From positions 5,208,756-5,272,755 of the forward strand of contig NZ_GG657738.1 in assembly GCF_000158815.1 (NCBI RefSeq): 64,000 nt of DNA, read 5' to 3'. A program made the translations under genes and the position numbers. This document shows positions 20,866-28,913 of the stretch, in pieces. The notes below the pieces were generated by a model. That model was not told the DNA's origin, did no database searches, and saw only the letters and a program-made list of their open reading frames with translations. The first letter of the stretch is position 1. Each line of letters starts with the position of its first letter. The DNA comes from Micromonospora sp. ATCC 39149 (GTDB taxonomy: Bacteria > Actinomycetota > Actinomycetes > Mycobacteriales > Micromonosporaceae).

Positions 20866-22262
20866 GTGTTGATCGTCGTCGGACTCGTCCTCATCATCGT
20901 TCTCACCGCCGCCACCGGTTACTTCGTGGCCCAGGAGTTCGGTTACGTCGCCGTGGACCGGGGCCGGCTCAGGCAGCTCGCCGACGAAGGCGACCCGGCC
21001 GCCGCCCGGGCCTTGGAGGTCACCGGCCGGCTGTCGTTCATGCTCTCGGGCGCGCAGCTCGGCATTACCGTGACCGCGCTGCTGGTCGGGTACGTCGCCG
21101 AGCCGTACCTGGGCGCGGGGCTGGCCGAGCTGCTCGGCGTGGCCGGGGCCTCCGCGGCCGTCGCCCTGCCGCTGTCGGTCGCGCTGGCCCTGCTCATCGC
21201 GACCGTCGTGCAGATGGTCCTCGGCGAGCTGGCCCCGAAGAACCTGGCCATCGCCCGCGCCGAGCCGCTGGCCCGGGCGCTGAGTCGGTCCACCCTGATC
21301 TACCTGAGGGTCGCCGGGCCGGTGATCACCCTGTTCGACAAGGCCGCCGTACGGGCTGCTGCGCCGGGTTGGCATCGAGCCGATCGAGGAACTGCCCAGC
21401 GGCGCCCACCCCGGAAGGACCTGGGAGCAGATCATCGCCCGAGTCCCCGCGAGGAGGGGGCACCGACGAGATGTCGACCTGCTCGATCGGAGCTCGACTT
21501 CCGGGAGCTGAACGCCGAGAGGCCATGATGCCCGGGTCGACGTGCACATCGTCCGGCGCACGAGCCGTTGAGCCGGGTTGTGGAGCTGCTCGACACCGGG
21601 CATTCCGGCTTTCCGTACGCGGGGCCGAGGGCGTGGACGACCTGGCCGGCGTGATCGTCATCGCCGACGTGCTGGCCGTGCCCCCGGCCGAGCGCGCGAC
21701 GACCCCGGTCAGCGCGGTGGCCGTACCCCCGTTGCTGGTGCCCGAGACCCTGCCGCTGCCGACGGTGCTGGACCGGCTCCGGGTCGGCCACCGGCAGCTC
21801 GCCTGCGTGGTGGACGAGTACGGCGGCTTCGCCGGCGTGATCACGCTGGAGGACATCGCCGAGGAACTGGTCGGTCCGATCCGCGACGAGGACGACCCGC
21901 CGGAGCGTGCCCCGGCCCGGCAGGACGACGGGTCCTGGGTGGTGCCGGCGCGCTGGCGGATCGACGAGGTCGCCGACAGCACTGGTATCGCCCTGCCCGA
22001 GGCGCCCGAGTACGACACCGTCTCCGGGCTGGTCATGCGGGAGTTGGGCCGGGTGCCCGAGGTGGGCGACCGGCTGGAGATCGTCCTTCCCGTCGACGGC
22101 GACGCCGAGACCGAGCCGCGTGCCCTGGTCGAGGTGCTCGCGGTGGACCGGCACGTCGCCGACTCGGTCCGGCTCCGCTTCACCGGCGAGGCGGCGGGCC
22201 GGTCGAGTGGCGAGGCGGCGGGTGGCGCGGGTGGCCGCCGGGGCGGGGAGGAGGCGGCATGA
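20866..22262 (+). CDS. CorC/HlyC-type CNNM-CBS membrane protein, frameshifted in the middle
   Basis: The first of two neighbouring hemolysin-C/CorC-like proteins. The intact N-terminal part has four membrane segments of the CNNM (DUF21) domain (LIVVGLVLIIVLTAATGYFVAQEFGYVAV, GAQLGITVTALLVGY, VLGELAPKNLAIA). The C-terminal part has a CBS repeat (VVDEYGGFAGVITLEDIAEELVG) and the CorC_HlyC domain (WVVPARWRIDEV, YDTVSGLVMRELG). Between 21352 and 21615 the frame is lost by about seven gained and eight lost bases. Correcting them gives a normal 465-residue protein including GIEPIEELPSGATPEDLEQI. The family acts in Mg2+/Co2+ homeostasis. The stop overlaps the next gene (ATGA). Confidence 0.85.
21352..21615. 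other. Second cluster of homopolymer length changes
   Basis: In the first half bases are gained (CGGGCTG for CGGCTG, CCCACC for CCACC, GGAAGG for GGAGG, TGGGAG for TGGAG, GCCCGAG for GCCGAG). In the second half they are lost (GTCGAC for GTCGGAC, GAGAGGCC for GAGGAGGCC, GCCCGGG for GCCCCGGG). The net change equals the observed frame offset. Confidence 0.7.
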
Positions 22263-23326
22263 GCCCGGGGGTGGCCCTTGTCGTCTCCGTCGTGCTGCTG
22301 GCGCTGAACGGGTTCTTCGTGGCCGCCGAGTTCGCGCTGTTGGCCAGCAAGCGGTACCGGCTGGAGCAGGCCGTCGCGACCGGCGGCGGCCGGGGGGCGC
22401 GGGCGGCGCTGGACGGTGTGCGCGAGCTGTCCCTGATGCTGGCCGGCGCGCAGCTCGGCATCACGTTGTGCACCCTGGGCCTCGGCGCGCTGGCCGAGCC
22501 GGCGATCGAGCACCTGCTCAGCCCGCTGCTGCACGCGGTGGGGCTGCCGGACGCGGCGAGCCACGTCGTGGCGCTGGTCTTCGCCCTGGGCCTGGTTACC
22601 TTCCTGCACCTGGTGGTCGGCGAGATGGCCCCGAAATCGTGGGCGATCACCGACGCGGAGCGGTCGGCGACCCTGCTGGCGCTGCCGTTCCGGGCGTTCG
22701 CCCGGGTGGCCCGGCCGCTGCTGTCGGCGCTCAACGCGCTGGCCAACGCGATGCTGCGGCTGGTGCGGGTGCGCCCGCAGGACCAGCTCGCCCAGGTGCA
22801 CGGCCCGGACGAACTGCGCATCCTGCTCGAGCAGTCCCGCGAGCACGGACTGCTCGGCGCGGAGCAGCACCGGATGCTCACCAGCATGTTGGAGCTCCAG
22901 GGCACCACGGTCGCCCAGGTGATGGAGCCTTTCGACCGGATCGTCACGGTCGGCCGGGAGGACTCGGCCGAGCGGATCGAGCAGGTGTCCCGCGACAGCG
23001 GCCGGTCCCGGCTGGCCGTACTGGACGCCGGCGGCGAGGTGTGCGGCCTGGTGCACGTCCGGGAGGCCGTGCGGGTCACCACGACCGGCCGGGCGGCCAC
23101 CGCCGGGGAGCTGATGAGCGACGCGTTCACGCTGCCGGCGTCCGCGTCGGTGACGGAGGCGGTGGCCGCGATGAAGGGCCGGCAGGCCCAGCTCGCCCTG
23201 GTCCGCAACGGCGGCGGCCCGACCCGGCCGATCGGGTTCGTGGCGCTGGAGGACCTGTTGGAGGAGGTCATCGGCGAGTTCGACGACGAAACCGATCCGG
23301 TGCCTCGGGGACGCCGGATGCGCTGA
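22259..23326 (+). CDS. CorC/HlyC-type CNNM-CBS membrane protein, second copy
   Basis: 355 residues, intact. The CNNM membrane domain (LNGFFVAAEFALLASKRYRLEQ, GAQLGITLCTLGLGALAEP, LVVGEMAPKSWAI) precedes two CBS motifs (about residues 200-325). It lacks the C-terminal CorC_HlyC domain of its neighbour, so it is the shorter form. The ATG overlaps the previous stop by four bases, and paired CNNM-CBS genes are common in actinobacteria. The two may form a hetero-oligomer (inference). Likely role: divalent cation efflux or membrane stress. Confidence 0.9.
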   Translation: MSPGVALVVSVVLLALNGFFVAAEFALLASKRYRLEQAVATGGGRGARAALDGVRELSLMLAGAQLGITLCTLGLGALAEPAIEHLLSPLLHAVGLPDAASHVVALVFALGLVTFLHLVVGEMAPKSWAITDAERSATLLALPFRAFARVARPLLSALNALANAMLRLVRVRPQDQLAQVHGPDELRILLEQSREHGLLGAEQHRMLTSMLELQGTTVAQVMEPFDRIVTVGREDSAERIEQVSRDSGRSRLAVLDAGGEVCGLVHVREAVRVTTTGRAATAGELMSDAFTLPASASVTEAVAAMKGRQAQLALVRNGGGPTRPIGFVALEDLLEEVIGEFDDETDPVPRGRRMR

Positions 23327-23447
23327 GGCCCGCGCGGCAGGTCCGGCGGCGCCGGGCCGGTCCCGGCGTCCGCGCCGGTCCGGCAGGACTGTCCGGCCGC
23401 CGGCCGGGAAAGCCGTGCCACCACCGAGTGGGTACGGAGGAAGCGCC

Positions 23448-24383
23448 GTGCGGCTGACCGGGGTGTCGCCGGAGTCCGGCTGGACCGGGCTGTCGGTGCG
23501 GACCACGCTGCCCAATGCGAGCACCCGACCCGGGCTGCGGCTGCCCGGCCGGGTCACGTTGCGCGCGGGGCCGCACGACGTGCCGGTCCGGCAGCTCCGG
23601 CTCGGCCTGGTCAGCCAGGTCGAGCCGGACGACCCGGGCGCGCCGCGGCGGCTCGTCCAGTTCCACCAGGTGACGATCGCGGGTGCGTTCGTGGTGCCGG
23701 CCGGGCGGCGGCGGGCGGTCGACTTCGCCGTTCCGTTGCCCTGGGAGACCCCGGTGACGATCTTCGGTGGGGTGCCGCTGATGAGCCTGCGGATGGGGCT
23801 GCGCACGGAGGCGTCCCTCGACGTGGACCTGGACCAGGGCGCGCTCGTGCCGATCTTCGTGCATCCCCTGCCGACCCAGCAGCACGTCCTCGCCGCGCTG
23901 GACGCGCTTGGCTTCAGCATGCGCCAGGCCGGCCTGGTAGACGGCCGGCTGCCCGGAGTCGAGCAGGGTCTTCCGCTGCACCAGCGGCTCGGCTGGTGGG
24001 TGGCGCCGCTGTACGCCGGGCCGATCACCGAGCTAGAGGTGATCTTCGTGGCGAACGCGGCCGGCCTGGAGGTGCTGCTGTGGGCCGATCGCCGACTCTC
24101 CCTGGCCGGCGTCACCCACCAGAGCATCAGCCGATTCCGGGTCTGGCACGCGGGCGCGGACCGCGTGGACTGGGTCGCGGTGGTGGACGGCTGGCTGCGG
24201 TACGCGATCGACCGGCACGCCGCTGCGGCCGCGCACGCCGACTGGTCGGCCCGGATCACCAAGTCGGCGCACGTCAGCCGGCCTCCGGACCAGCCGGTCC
24301 ACCCTGGCTACGGTCTTGGCGGCACCGCTGGTGGCGCCGGCATTGGTGGTGGCGGTGGTGGCGGTGGTGGCGACGGCACCTGA
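23448..24383 (+). CDS. Spo0M-like sporulation-control protein
   Basis: 311 residues from GTG 23448 with GGAGG seven bases upstream. The protein has the arrestin-like Spo0M fold: paired beta domains beginning LSVRTTLPNASTRPGLRLPGRVTLRAG, with VQFHQVTIAGAFVVPAGRRRAVDFAVPLPWETPVT at the domain junction. A Gly-rich tail (last 20 residues) is encoded by a GGT/GGC microsatellite. In Bacillus Spo0M influences phosphorelay and sporulation. In actinomycetes the role is not settled. It stands alone between the CBS pair and a dispersed repeat. Confidence 0.82.
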   Translation: MRLTGVSPESGWTGLSVRTTLPNASTRPGLRLPGRVTLRAGPHDVPVRQLRLGLVSQVEPDDPGAPRRLVQFHQVTIAGAFVVPAGRRRAVDFAVPLPWETPVTIFGGVPLMSLRMGLRTEASLDVDLDQGALVPIFVHPLPTQQHVLAALDALGFSMRQAGLVDGRLPGVEQGLPLHQRLGWWVAPLYAGPITELEVIFVANAAGLEVLLWADRRLSLAGVTHQSISRFRVWHAGADRVDWVAVVDGWLRYAIDRHAAAAAHADWSARITKSAHVSRPPDQPVHPGYGLGGTAGGAGIGGGGGGGGGDGT

Positions 24384-24448
24384 CACCCGCCGCCCGCCGC
24401 GCCTCGTCGCCCGCCGCGCCGCCCGTCGCGTGCGCCGGGGTGGCGGTT

Positions 24449-24499
24449 GAGAAGGGGACCCTTCTATACCGCAAGCGTTAACAAGGGGCCCCGCCTTAC
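24449..24499 (-). repeat. Dispersed double-hairpin repeat, copy 3
   Basis: Arm B (GAGAAGGGGACCCTTCT), spacer, then GCGTTAACAAGGGGCCCC. It lies under the 3' end of the LysE gene and encodes its last residues and stop codon. The GTTAAC target site is empty here (no IS). Confidence 0.75.
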
Positions 24500-25165
24500 A
24501 CCGAGGCGGTGGCGAAGCTTGACGCTGAAGCCGAGGAAGAGCGCCGCCACCCCGGTGGTCGCCCCGGCGGCCAGCCGCCGGCGCTGCCGGAACTGGACCG
24601 CCAGGAACGTGCCCGCGAAGATCAGCGCGGTCAGGTACAGCGCGCTGGTCAGCTGTGCGATCAGCCCGAGCAGCAGGAACGACAGCGCCGGCCACGCGTA
24701 CCCGGGGTCGACGAACTGGATGAAGAACGAGACGAAGAACAGGATCGCCTTCGGGTTGAGCAGGCTGACCACCAGCGCCCGCCGGAACGGGCTGCGCAAC
24801 TGCGCCGGCTCGGCGGCGTCGATCAGGCGCGGCGCGGTCGGGTCGTTGCGGTCCCGCCAGCGCCGCCACGCGCCGCGCAGCATGGTCAGCCCGACCCAGC
24901 CGAGGTACGCCGCGCCCGCGTACTTCACGACCACGAACAGCGGTGGGTACGCCTTGAGCAGCGACGCCACCCCGGCGGCGGAGAGGGTCATCAGCGCCGC
25001 GTCGCCGAGGAAGACCCCGCCGGCGGCGCGGTAGCCGGCCCGTACCCCGTGCTTGGCGGCGGTGGAGAGCACGAAGAGTGAGTTGGGGCCGGGGAGCAGG
25101 ACGATCGCCACGGTTCCCAGCACGTACGTCCAGATGTCGGTGATGCCCAGCACGCCCGCCATCAT
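24464..25165 (-). CDS. LysE/RhtB-family amino-acid exporter
   Basis: 233 residues, six membrane helices. The family start signature is present (VAIVLLPGPNSLFVLSTAAKHG), as are the conserved KYAGAAYLGWVGLTMLRG and LLNPKAILFFVSFFIQFVD segments. It exports amino acids or related small molecules from the cytoplasm. The ATG at 25165 overlaps the stop of the flavin-barrel/GNAT gene (ATGA), so the two form an operon; a second ATG follows at once. The C-terminal RRGPLLTLAV is encoded by the dispersed repeat, which has replaced the original end. Confidence 0.9.
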   Translation of the reverse strand: MMAGVLGITDIWTYVLGTVAIVLLPGPNSLFVLSTAAKHGVRAGYRAAGGVFLGDAALMTLSAAGVASLLKAYPPLFVVVKYAGAAYLGWVGLTMLRGAWRRWRDRNDPTAPRLIDAAEPAQLRSPFRRALVVSLLNPKAILFFVSFFIQFVDPGYAWPALSFLLLGLIAQLTSALYLTALIFAGTFLAVQFRQRRRLAAGATTGVAALFLGFSVKLRHRLGVRRGPLLTLAV

Positions 25166-26406
25166 CGCGCCGGCGCTGGCGCAGGGCAAAGCCGTTCCCG
25201 CAGCCTGCCCTGTGCCTTCGGCCACTCCTCGTCGGTCATCGAGTACTGCACGGTGTCCCGCCAGGAGCCGTCGGGGCGGAGGCGGTGCCGGCGCAGCACC
25301 CCCTCGCGGGTGGCGCCGAGCCGCTCGATGGCCCGCTGGGAGCGCTCGTTGCGGATGTCGGTGTGCCAGACCACCCGCACCGCGCCCAGTTCCTCGAAGG
25401 CGCGGGTGAGCAGCAACAGCTTCGCCTCGGTGTTGATCCCGGTCCGCCACCAGGGTCGGCCCAGGTAGGTGTAGCCGATCGCCACCGCCCGGAGTTCGGG
25501 GTCTACCTCGTAGAACGAGGTGGTGCCGACCACCGCGCCGGTCGCGGCGCACCGCTGCACCCACGGCACCCGTTCGCCCCGGTGGTGGGCGTCGAGGGCG
25601 GTCCGGATCGTCTCGGTCATGCCGGCCGGGTCGGCGGGCCGGCGGCTGCCCAGGTGCTGCCACACCTGCGGGTCGGCGGTGGCGGCGTACAGGTCGTCGG
25701 CGTGTGCGAGGTCCAGTGGTTCGAGGACGACGTGCGCGCCCCGCAGCACCGCCGGCTCCAGCCAGGGCGAGCGGGCCGGCCGTAGGTACGTCGGCAGCGG
25801 CGCGGTCACCCCCGCGTCGGGCTCGGGCCGCCCGGCGGTCAGCCGCAGCGGCACCATCCCGGCCCAGTACGGCAGATCGTGGTCGTCGGGCGAGTCACGG
25901 ACGCCGCCGTCGCGGGCGCGGACGGAGACCTCCCGCAGCGGCAGCGCCAGCACGGCGGTCTCGGCCAGTTCCCGGCGGCTCGGCGGGCGGCTGTCCGCGC
26001 TGCGCCCGGCGGCGGCCTTCTCCACCAGGGCGGTCAGCGCGGCGGCCTTCTCGCTGGCGTCGGTGACCAGGTGCGCGGTGCCGTGCGCGACCACCGACCG
26101 GTAGTTGGCGCTGTGGTGGAACTGGGAGCGGCCGTAGATCAGCCCGTCGAGCAGAGTGACCGCCACGCAGACCGGCAGGCCGTCGCCCCGGGCGGCGAGC
26201 AGTGGCCGGCTGCCGGTGGAGCCGTGCAGGTAGAGCGTGTCGCCGATGCGGACGTGCAGGGTGGGCAGCACTCGGGGTTCACCGTCGGCGGTGAACGCGA
26301 GCGCGCAGTGGTACGCCTCGTCGAGCACGGCGTGCGCGGCGGCCCGGTCATAGCTCATCCGGTCGCGAGTGCGGGTGGCGGTGGTCCGGGGGGTGGGTGG
26401 GTACAT
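25162..26406 (-). CDS. Pyridoxamine-5'-phosphate-oxidase-like flavin barrel fused to a GNAT acetyltransferase
   Basis: 414 residues from ATG 26406, or 398 from ATG 26358 (MSYDRAAAHAVLDEAYHCALAF). The first half (about 20-215) is a PNPOx-type split barrel of the nitroimidazole-reductase-like group (GEPRVLPTLHVRIGDTLYLHGSTGSR, YRSVVAHGTAHLV). The second half (about 230-400) is a GNAT domain (LEPLDLAHADDLYAAT, AIGYTYLGRPWWRTGINTEAKLL, RSQRAIERLGATREG), close to RimJ/RimL-type enzymes. It is divergent from a MocR regulator, a family that itself binds PLP. A vitamin B6-related or amine-acetylating role is likely (inference). It is co-transcribed with a LysE exporter. Confidence 0.85.
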   Translation of the reverse strand: MYPPTPRTTATRTRDRMSYDRAAAHAVLDEAYHCALAFTADGEPRVLPTLHVRIGDTLYLHGSTGSRPLLAARGDGLPVCVAVTLLDGLIYGRSQFHHSANYRSVVAHGTAHLVTDASEKAAALTALVEKAAAGRSADSRPPSRRELAETAVLALPLREVSVRARDGGVRDSPDDHDLPYWAGMVPLRLTAGRPEPDAGVTAPLPTYLRPARSPWLEPAVLRGAHVVLEPLDLAHADDLYAATADPQVWQHLGSRRPADPAGMTETIRTALDAHHRGERVPWVQRCAATGAVVGTTSFYEVDPELRAVAIGYTYLGRPWWRTGINTEAKLLLLTRAFEELGAVRVVWHTDIRNERSQRAIERLGATREGVLRRHRLRPDGSWRDTVQYSMTDEEWPKAQGRLRERLCPAPAPAR

Positions 26407-26422
26407 GCGAGGACCCGCTTTC

Positions 26423-26435
26423 GTACTAGTACAAT
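26423..26435 (+). promoter_or_regulatory. Leaderless promoter of the MocR gene with overlapping palindrome
   Basis: TACAAT at 26430-26435 lies nine bases before the GTG start at 26445, the spacing of a leaderless transcript. The perfect palindrome GTACTAGTAC (26423-26432) overlaps the -10 and sits in the divergent interval, so it is a good candidate autoregulatory operator for MocR. Confidence 0.6.
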
Positions 26436-26444
26436 CCTCGAATT

Positions 26445-27782
26445 GTGTCAGCACGCTATCAGGTCACCGGCGGGACGGCCGCCGAGATTTCCGCCAGCAT
26501 CGAATCGGGCATCCGCGTCGGCGACCTGACGGCCGGGGCCGCCCTGCCCCCGGTGCGGACCCTCGCCGCCACGCTGGGGGTCAGCCCGGCCACGGTGGCC
26601 CGCGCGTACCAGGACCTGCGCCAGCGCGGCCTGCTCGCCACCGCCGGCCGGCACGGCACCCGGGTCCGCCCCCGCCCGCCGGTGGCCACCCGCCGGGCGC
26701 TGCACCCGAGCACCGCGCCCGGCACCCGCGACCTGTCCCTCGGCGAGCCCGACACCCGGCTGCTCCCGCCGCTCGGCCCGCACCTGGCCGCCCTCGCCGC
26801 CGAGTTCGGCGCCCCCCTCGGGTACGCGTCGGCCGGCGTCCTGCCCGAACTGGCCGACGCGGCCCGGGAACGGTTCGCCGCCGACGGGGTGCCGGCCGAC
26901 GACGTCACCGTCACCGGCGGCGCGCTCGACGGCATCGAGCGGCTGCTCGCCGCCCACCTGCGTCCCGGCGACGCGGTCGCCGTCGAGGACCCGGGCTGGG
27001 CCAACCTCCTCGACCTGGTCGCCGCGCTGGGGCTGCGCACGATCGGGGTGCCGGTGGACGACGAGGGCCCGGTCGAGGCCGGGGTACGGGTCGCGCTGGC
27101 CGCCGGGGCCCGCGCCCTGGTGGTGACCAGCCGGGCGCAGAACCCGACCGGGGCGGCCGTCTCGGCCGACCGGGCCGCCGCGCTGCGCGCCCTCCTCGCC
27201 GGCCGCGAGGACCTGCTGCTCATCGAGGACGACCACGCCGCCGAGCTGGCCCGCGTACCGCTGCACCCGCTCGCCGGGGCGACCCCGGCGTGGGCCTTCG
27301 TCCGGTCGGTGAGCAAGCCCTACGGGCCGGACCTGCGGCTGGCCGCGCTGGCCGGCGACGAGGCCACCGTCGCCCGGGTCGCCGGCCGGGCCCGGGTCGG
27401 CGCGGGCTGGGTTTCCACCGTGCTGCAACGCCTCGTGCTCGCGCTGTGGCGCGACCCGGCCACGGCCGCCCTGGTCGACCGGGCCGGCACCAGCTACGAG
27501 CGCCGCCGGGGCGACCTGCTCGCCGCGCTGGCCGCGCGCGGGCTGGCCGGGCACGCCCGCACGGGCATCAACGTCTGGATTCCGGTGCCCGACGAGACCA
27601 GCGCCCTCACCGCGCTGCGCGACGCAGGCTGGGCGGTGGCCCCGGGCGCGCTGTTCCGGATCGCCGCCGGGCCCGGTCTGCGGATCACGGTCAGCCAGCT
27701 CGACCCTCCCGACCTGTCGGCGCTGGCCGACGCGGTCGTCGCCGCCGTCCGTCCCCGCCCATCGACGGCCTTCAGGGCCTGA
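26445..27782 (+). CDS. MocR/PdxR-type regulator (GntR HTH fused to class I aminotransferase domain)
   Basis: 445 residues. A GntR winged helix (about 1-75, VGDLTAGAALPPVRTLAATLGVSPATVARAY) is joined to an aminotransferase-like domain (about 95-445) with VEDPGWANL, SRAQNPTGA, IEDDHAAEL and the PLP lysine in SVSKPYGPDLRLA (Lys291). Proteins of this type sense PLP or amino compounds and control the adjacent divergent operon, here the flavin-barrel/GNAT and LysE genes. No ribosome site is needed because the transcript looks leaderless. Confidence 0.92.
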   Translation: MSARYQVTGGTAAEISASIESGIRVGDLTAGAALPPVRTLAATLGVSPATVARAYQDLRQRGLLATAGRHGTRVRPRPPVATRRALHPSTAPGTRDLSLGEPDTRLLPPLGPHLAALAAEFGAPLGYASAGVLPELADAARERFAADGVPADDVTVTGGALDGIERLLAAHLRPGDAVAVEDPGWANLLDLVAALGLRTIGVPVDDEGPVEAGVRVALAAGARALVVTSRAQNPTGAAVSADRAAALRALLAGREDLLLIEDDHAAELARVPLHPLAGATPAWAFVRSVSKPYGPDLRLAALAGDEATVARVAGRARVGAGWVSTVLQRLVLALWRDPATAALVDRAGTSYERRRGDLLAALAARGLAGHARTGINVWIPVPDETSALTALRDAGWAVAPGALFRIAAGPGLRITVSQLDPPDLSALADAVVAAVRPRPSTAFRA

Positions 27783-27803
27783 CGGCCCCGGCTGCCTCGC
27801 TCA

Positions 27804-27867
27804 GGTTGATCAAGAGAGAGGTATGTCACCTCCAGCCGGATCCTGACGCAAACCTCTTGATCAACCT
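27804..27867. repeat. 14-bp inverted repeat around a 36-bp centre
   Basis: AGGTTGATCAAGAG (27804-27817) and CTCTTGATCAACCT (27854-27867) are perfect inverted arms. Each arm also contains the palindrome TTGATCAA. It lies after the MocR stop and before udgX. It may end transcription or be a small mobile remnant. Confidence 0.6.
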
Positions 27868-27956
27868 TCTCCAGGGCGGGCGGAACGGGGCCGGCGGAGG
27901 ACGCGCCGGGCCGCGGTGTCCGCGTGGGCGGGGCGGGGAGGGGTAGAAAGATCGCC

Positions 27957-28661
27957 ATGACCGACAAGACCGACACCGCCCCCGGTGCGCAGCAGTTCAT
28001 CCCGCCCCGGGCCGACACCATCGACGAACTGCGCGCCGCCGCGGGCGGCTGCCGGGGCTGCGAGCTGTACCGGGACGCCACCCAGACGGTCTTCGGTCGC
28101 GGCGACTCCGACGCGCGGGTGGTGCTGGTCGGCGAGCAGCCCGGTGACATGGAGGACCAGCGGGGGCTGCCGTTCGTCGGCCCGGCCGGCCGGCTGCTGC
28201 GCCGGGCGGTCGACGACGCCGGGCTCGACCCGACGCGGCTGTACCTGACCAACGCGGTGAAGCACTTCCGCTTCGAGCTGCGCGGCAGGCGGCGCATCCA
28301 CCAGACCCCGGACCGGGTGCACGTCACCGCGTGCCGTCCCTGGCTGGTGGCCGAGTTCGCCCGGCTGAGCCCGGAGGTCGTCGTGGTGCTCGGCGCGACC
28401 GCCGCGAAGGCGCTGCTCGGCCCGTCGTTCCGGGTCACCCGGCAGCGCGGCACGCTGATGCCCTGGCCGGCCTCGGCCGAGCGGCCGGAGGACTTCACCC
28501 GGGTGCCGGTCGACTCGGCCGGCGGGATCGCCGACGCCCCGGCGGCCCGGCTCCTGGCCACCATCCACCCGTCGGCGGTGCTGCGCGCCGACGACCAGGA
28601 CACCGCGTACGCCGGGCTGGTGGCCGACCTGACGGTCGTCGCCGGCGTCCTGTCCGCCTGA
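27957..28661 (+). CDS. udgX: UdgX-type uracil-DNA glycosylase
   Basis: 234 residues. Motif A is GEQPGDMEDQRGLPFVGPAG (from residue 59). The loop RRRIHQTP (about 111-118) carries the UdgX-specific His115, and the C-terminal motif is HPSAVLR. In mycobacterial UdgX the equivalent His makes a covalent bond to uracil-containing DNA after excision, and that loop separates UdgX from family 4 enzymes. The four cluster Cys are recognisable in part (CRGCELY, CRPW). It is probably a uracil-excision enzyme tied to DNA damage tolerance. ATG 27957 is used; no strong ribosome site is visible. Confidence 0.9.
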   Translation: MTDKTDTAPGAQQFIPPRADTIDELRAAAGGCRGCELYRDATQTVFGRGDSDARVVLVGEQPGDMEDQRGLPFVGPAGRLLRRAVDDAGLDPTRLYLTNAVKHFRFELRGRRRIHQTPDRVHVTACRPWLVAEFARLSPEVVVVLGATAAKALLGPSFRVTRQRGTLMPWPASAERPEDFTRVPVDSAGGIADAPAARLLATIHPSAVLRADDQDTAYAGLVADLTVVAGVLSA

Positions 28662-28682
28662 CCCCGCCCCTTTCCGCCGCCG

Positions 28683-28726
28683 ATCGTGGACAGTCGTCGT
28701 TCACCGGAACCCCAACTGTCCACGAT
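28683..28726. terminator. Long hairpin after udgX
   Basis: ATCGTGGACAGT (28683-28694) and ACTGTCCACGAT (28715-28726) form a perfect 12-bp stem with a 20-base loop, followed by TTAT. It is 22 bases after the udgX stop and is a probable terminator. Confidence 0.6.
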
Positions 28727-28776
28727 TTATCCGTGCCGCCCGGTGAGGTCGGTGCGTGGGTTGGCTCGGGCTCGCC

Positions 28777-28833
28777 AGTGGGGGAGCCGGGGTGTCGGCC
28801 CAGCTTGCTCAGTAGGGGAGCCGGGGTGCCGGC
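28777..28833. repeat. Two 23-bp direct repeats before the MFS gene
   Basis: Near-identical units (core GGGGAGCCGGGGTG) start at 28777 and 28811, 34 bases apart. Nothing else is seen in 28727-28913. Confidence 0.5.
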
Positions 28834-28913
28834 GCGGGCCGGGCTGCGCAAGGATGGGGCAGCCCGACGCCCCTTACCCGAGAGCCGCCGCCGCCCGTCA
28901 CCGAGGAGCCCCG

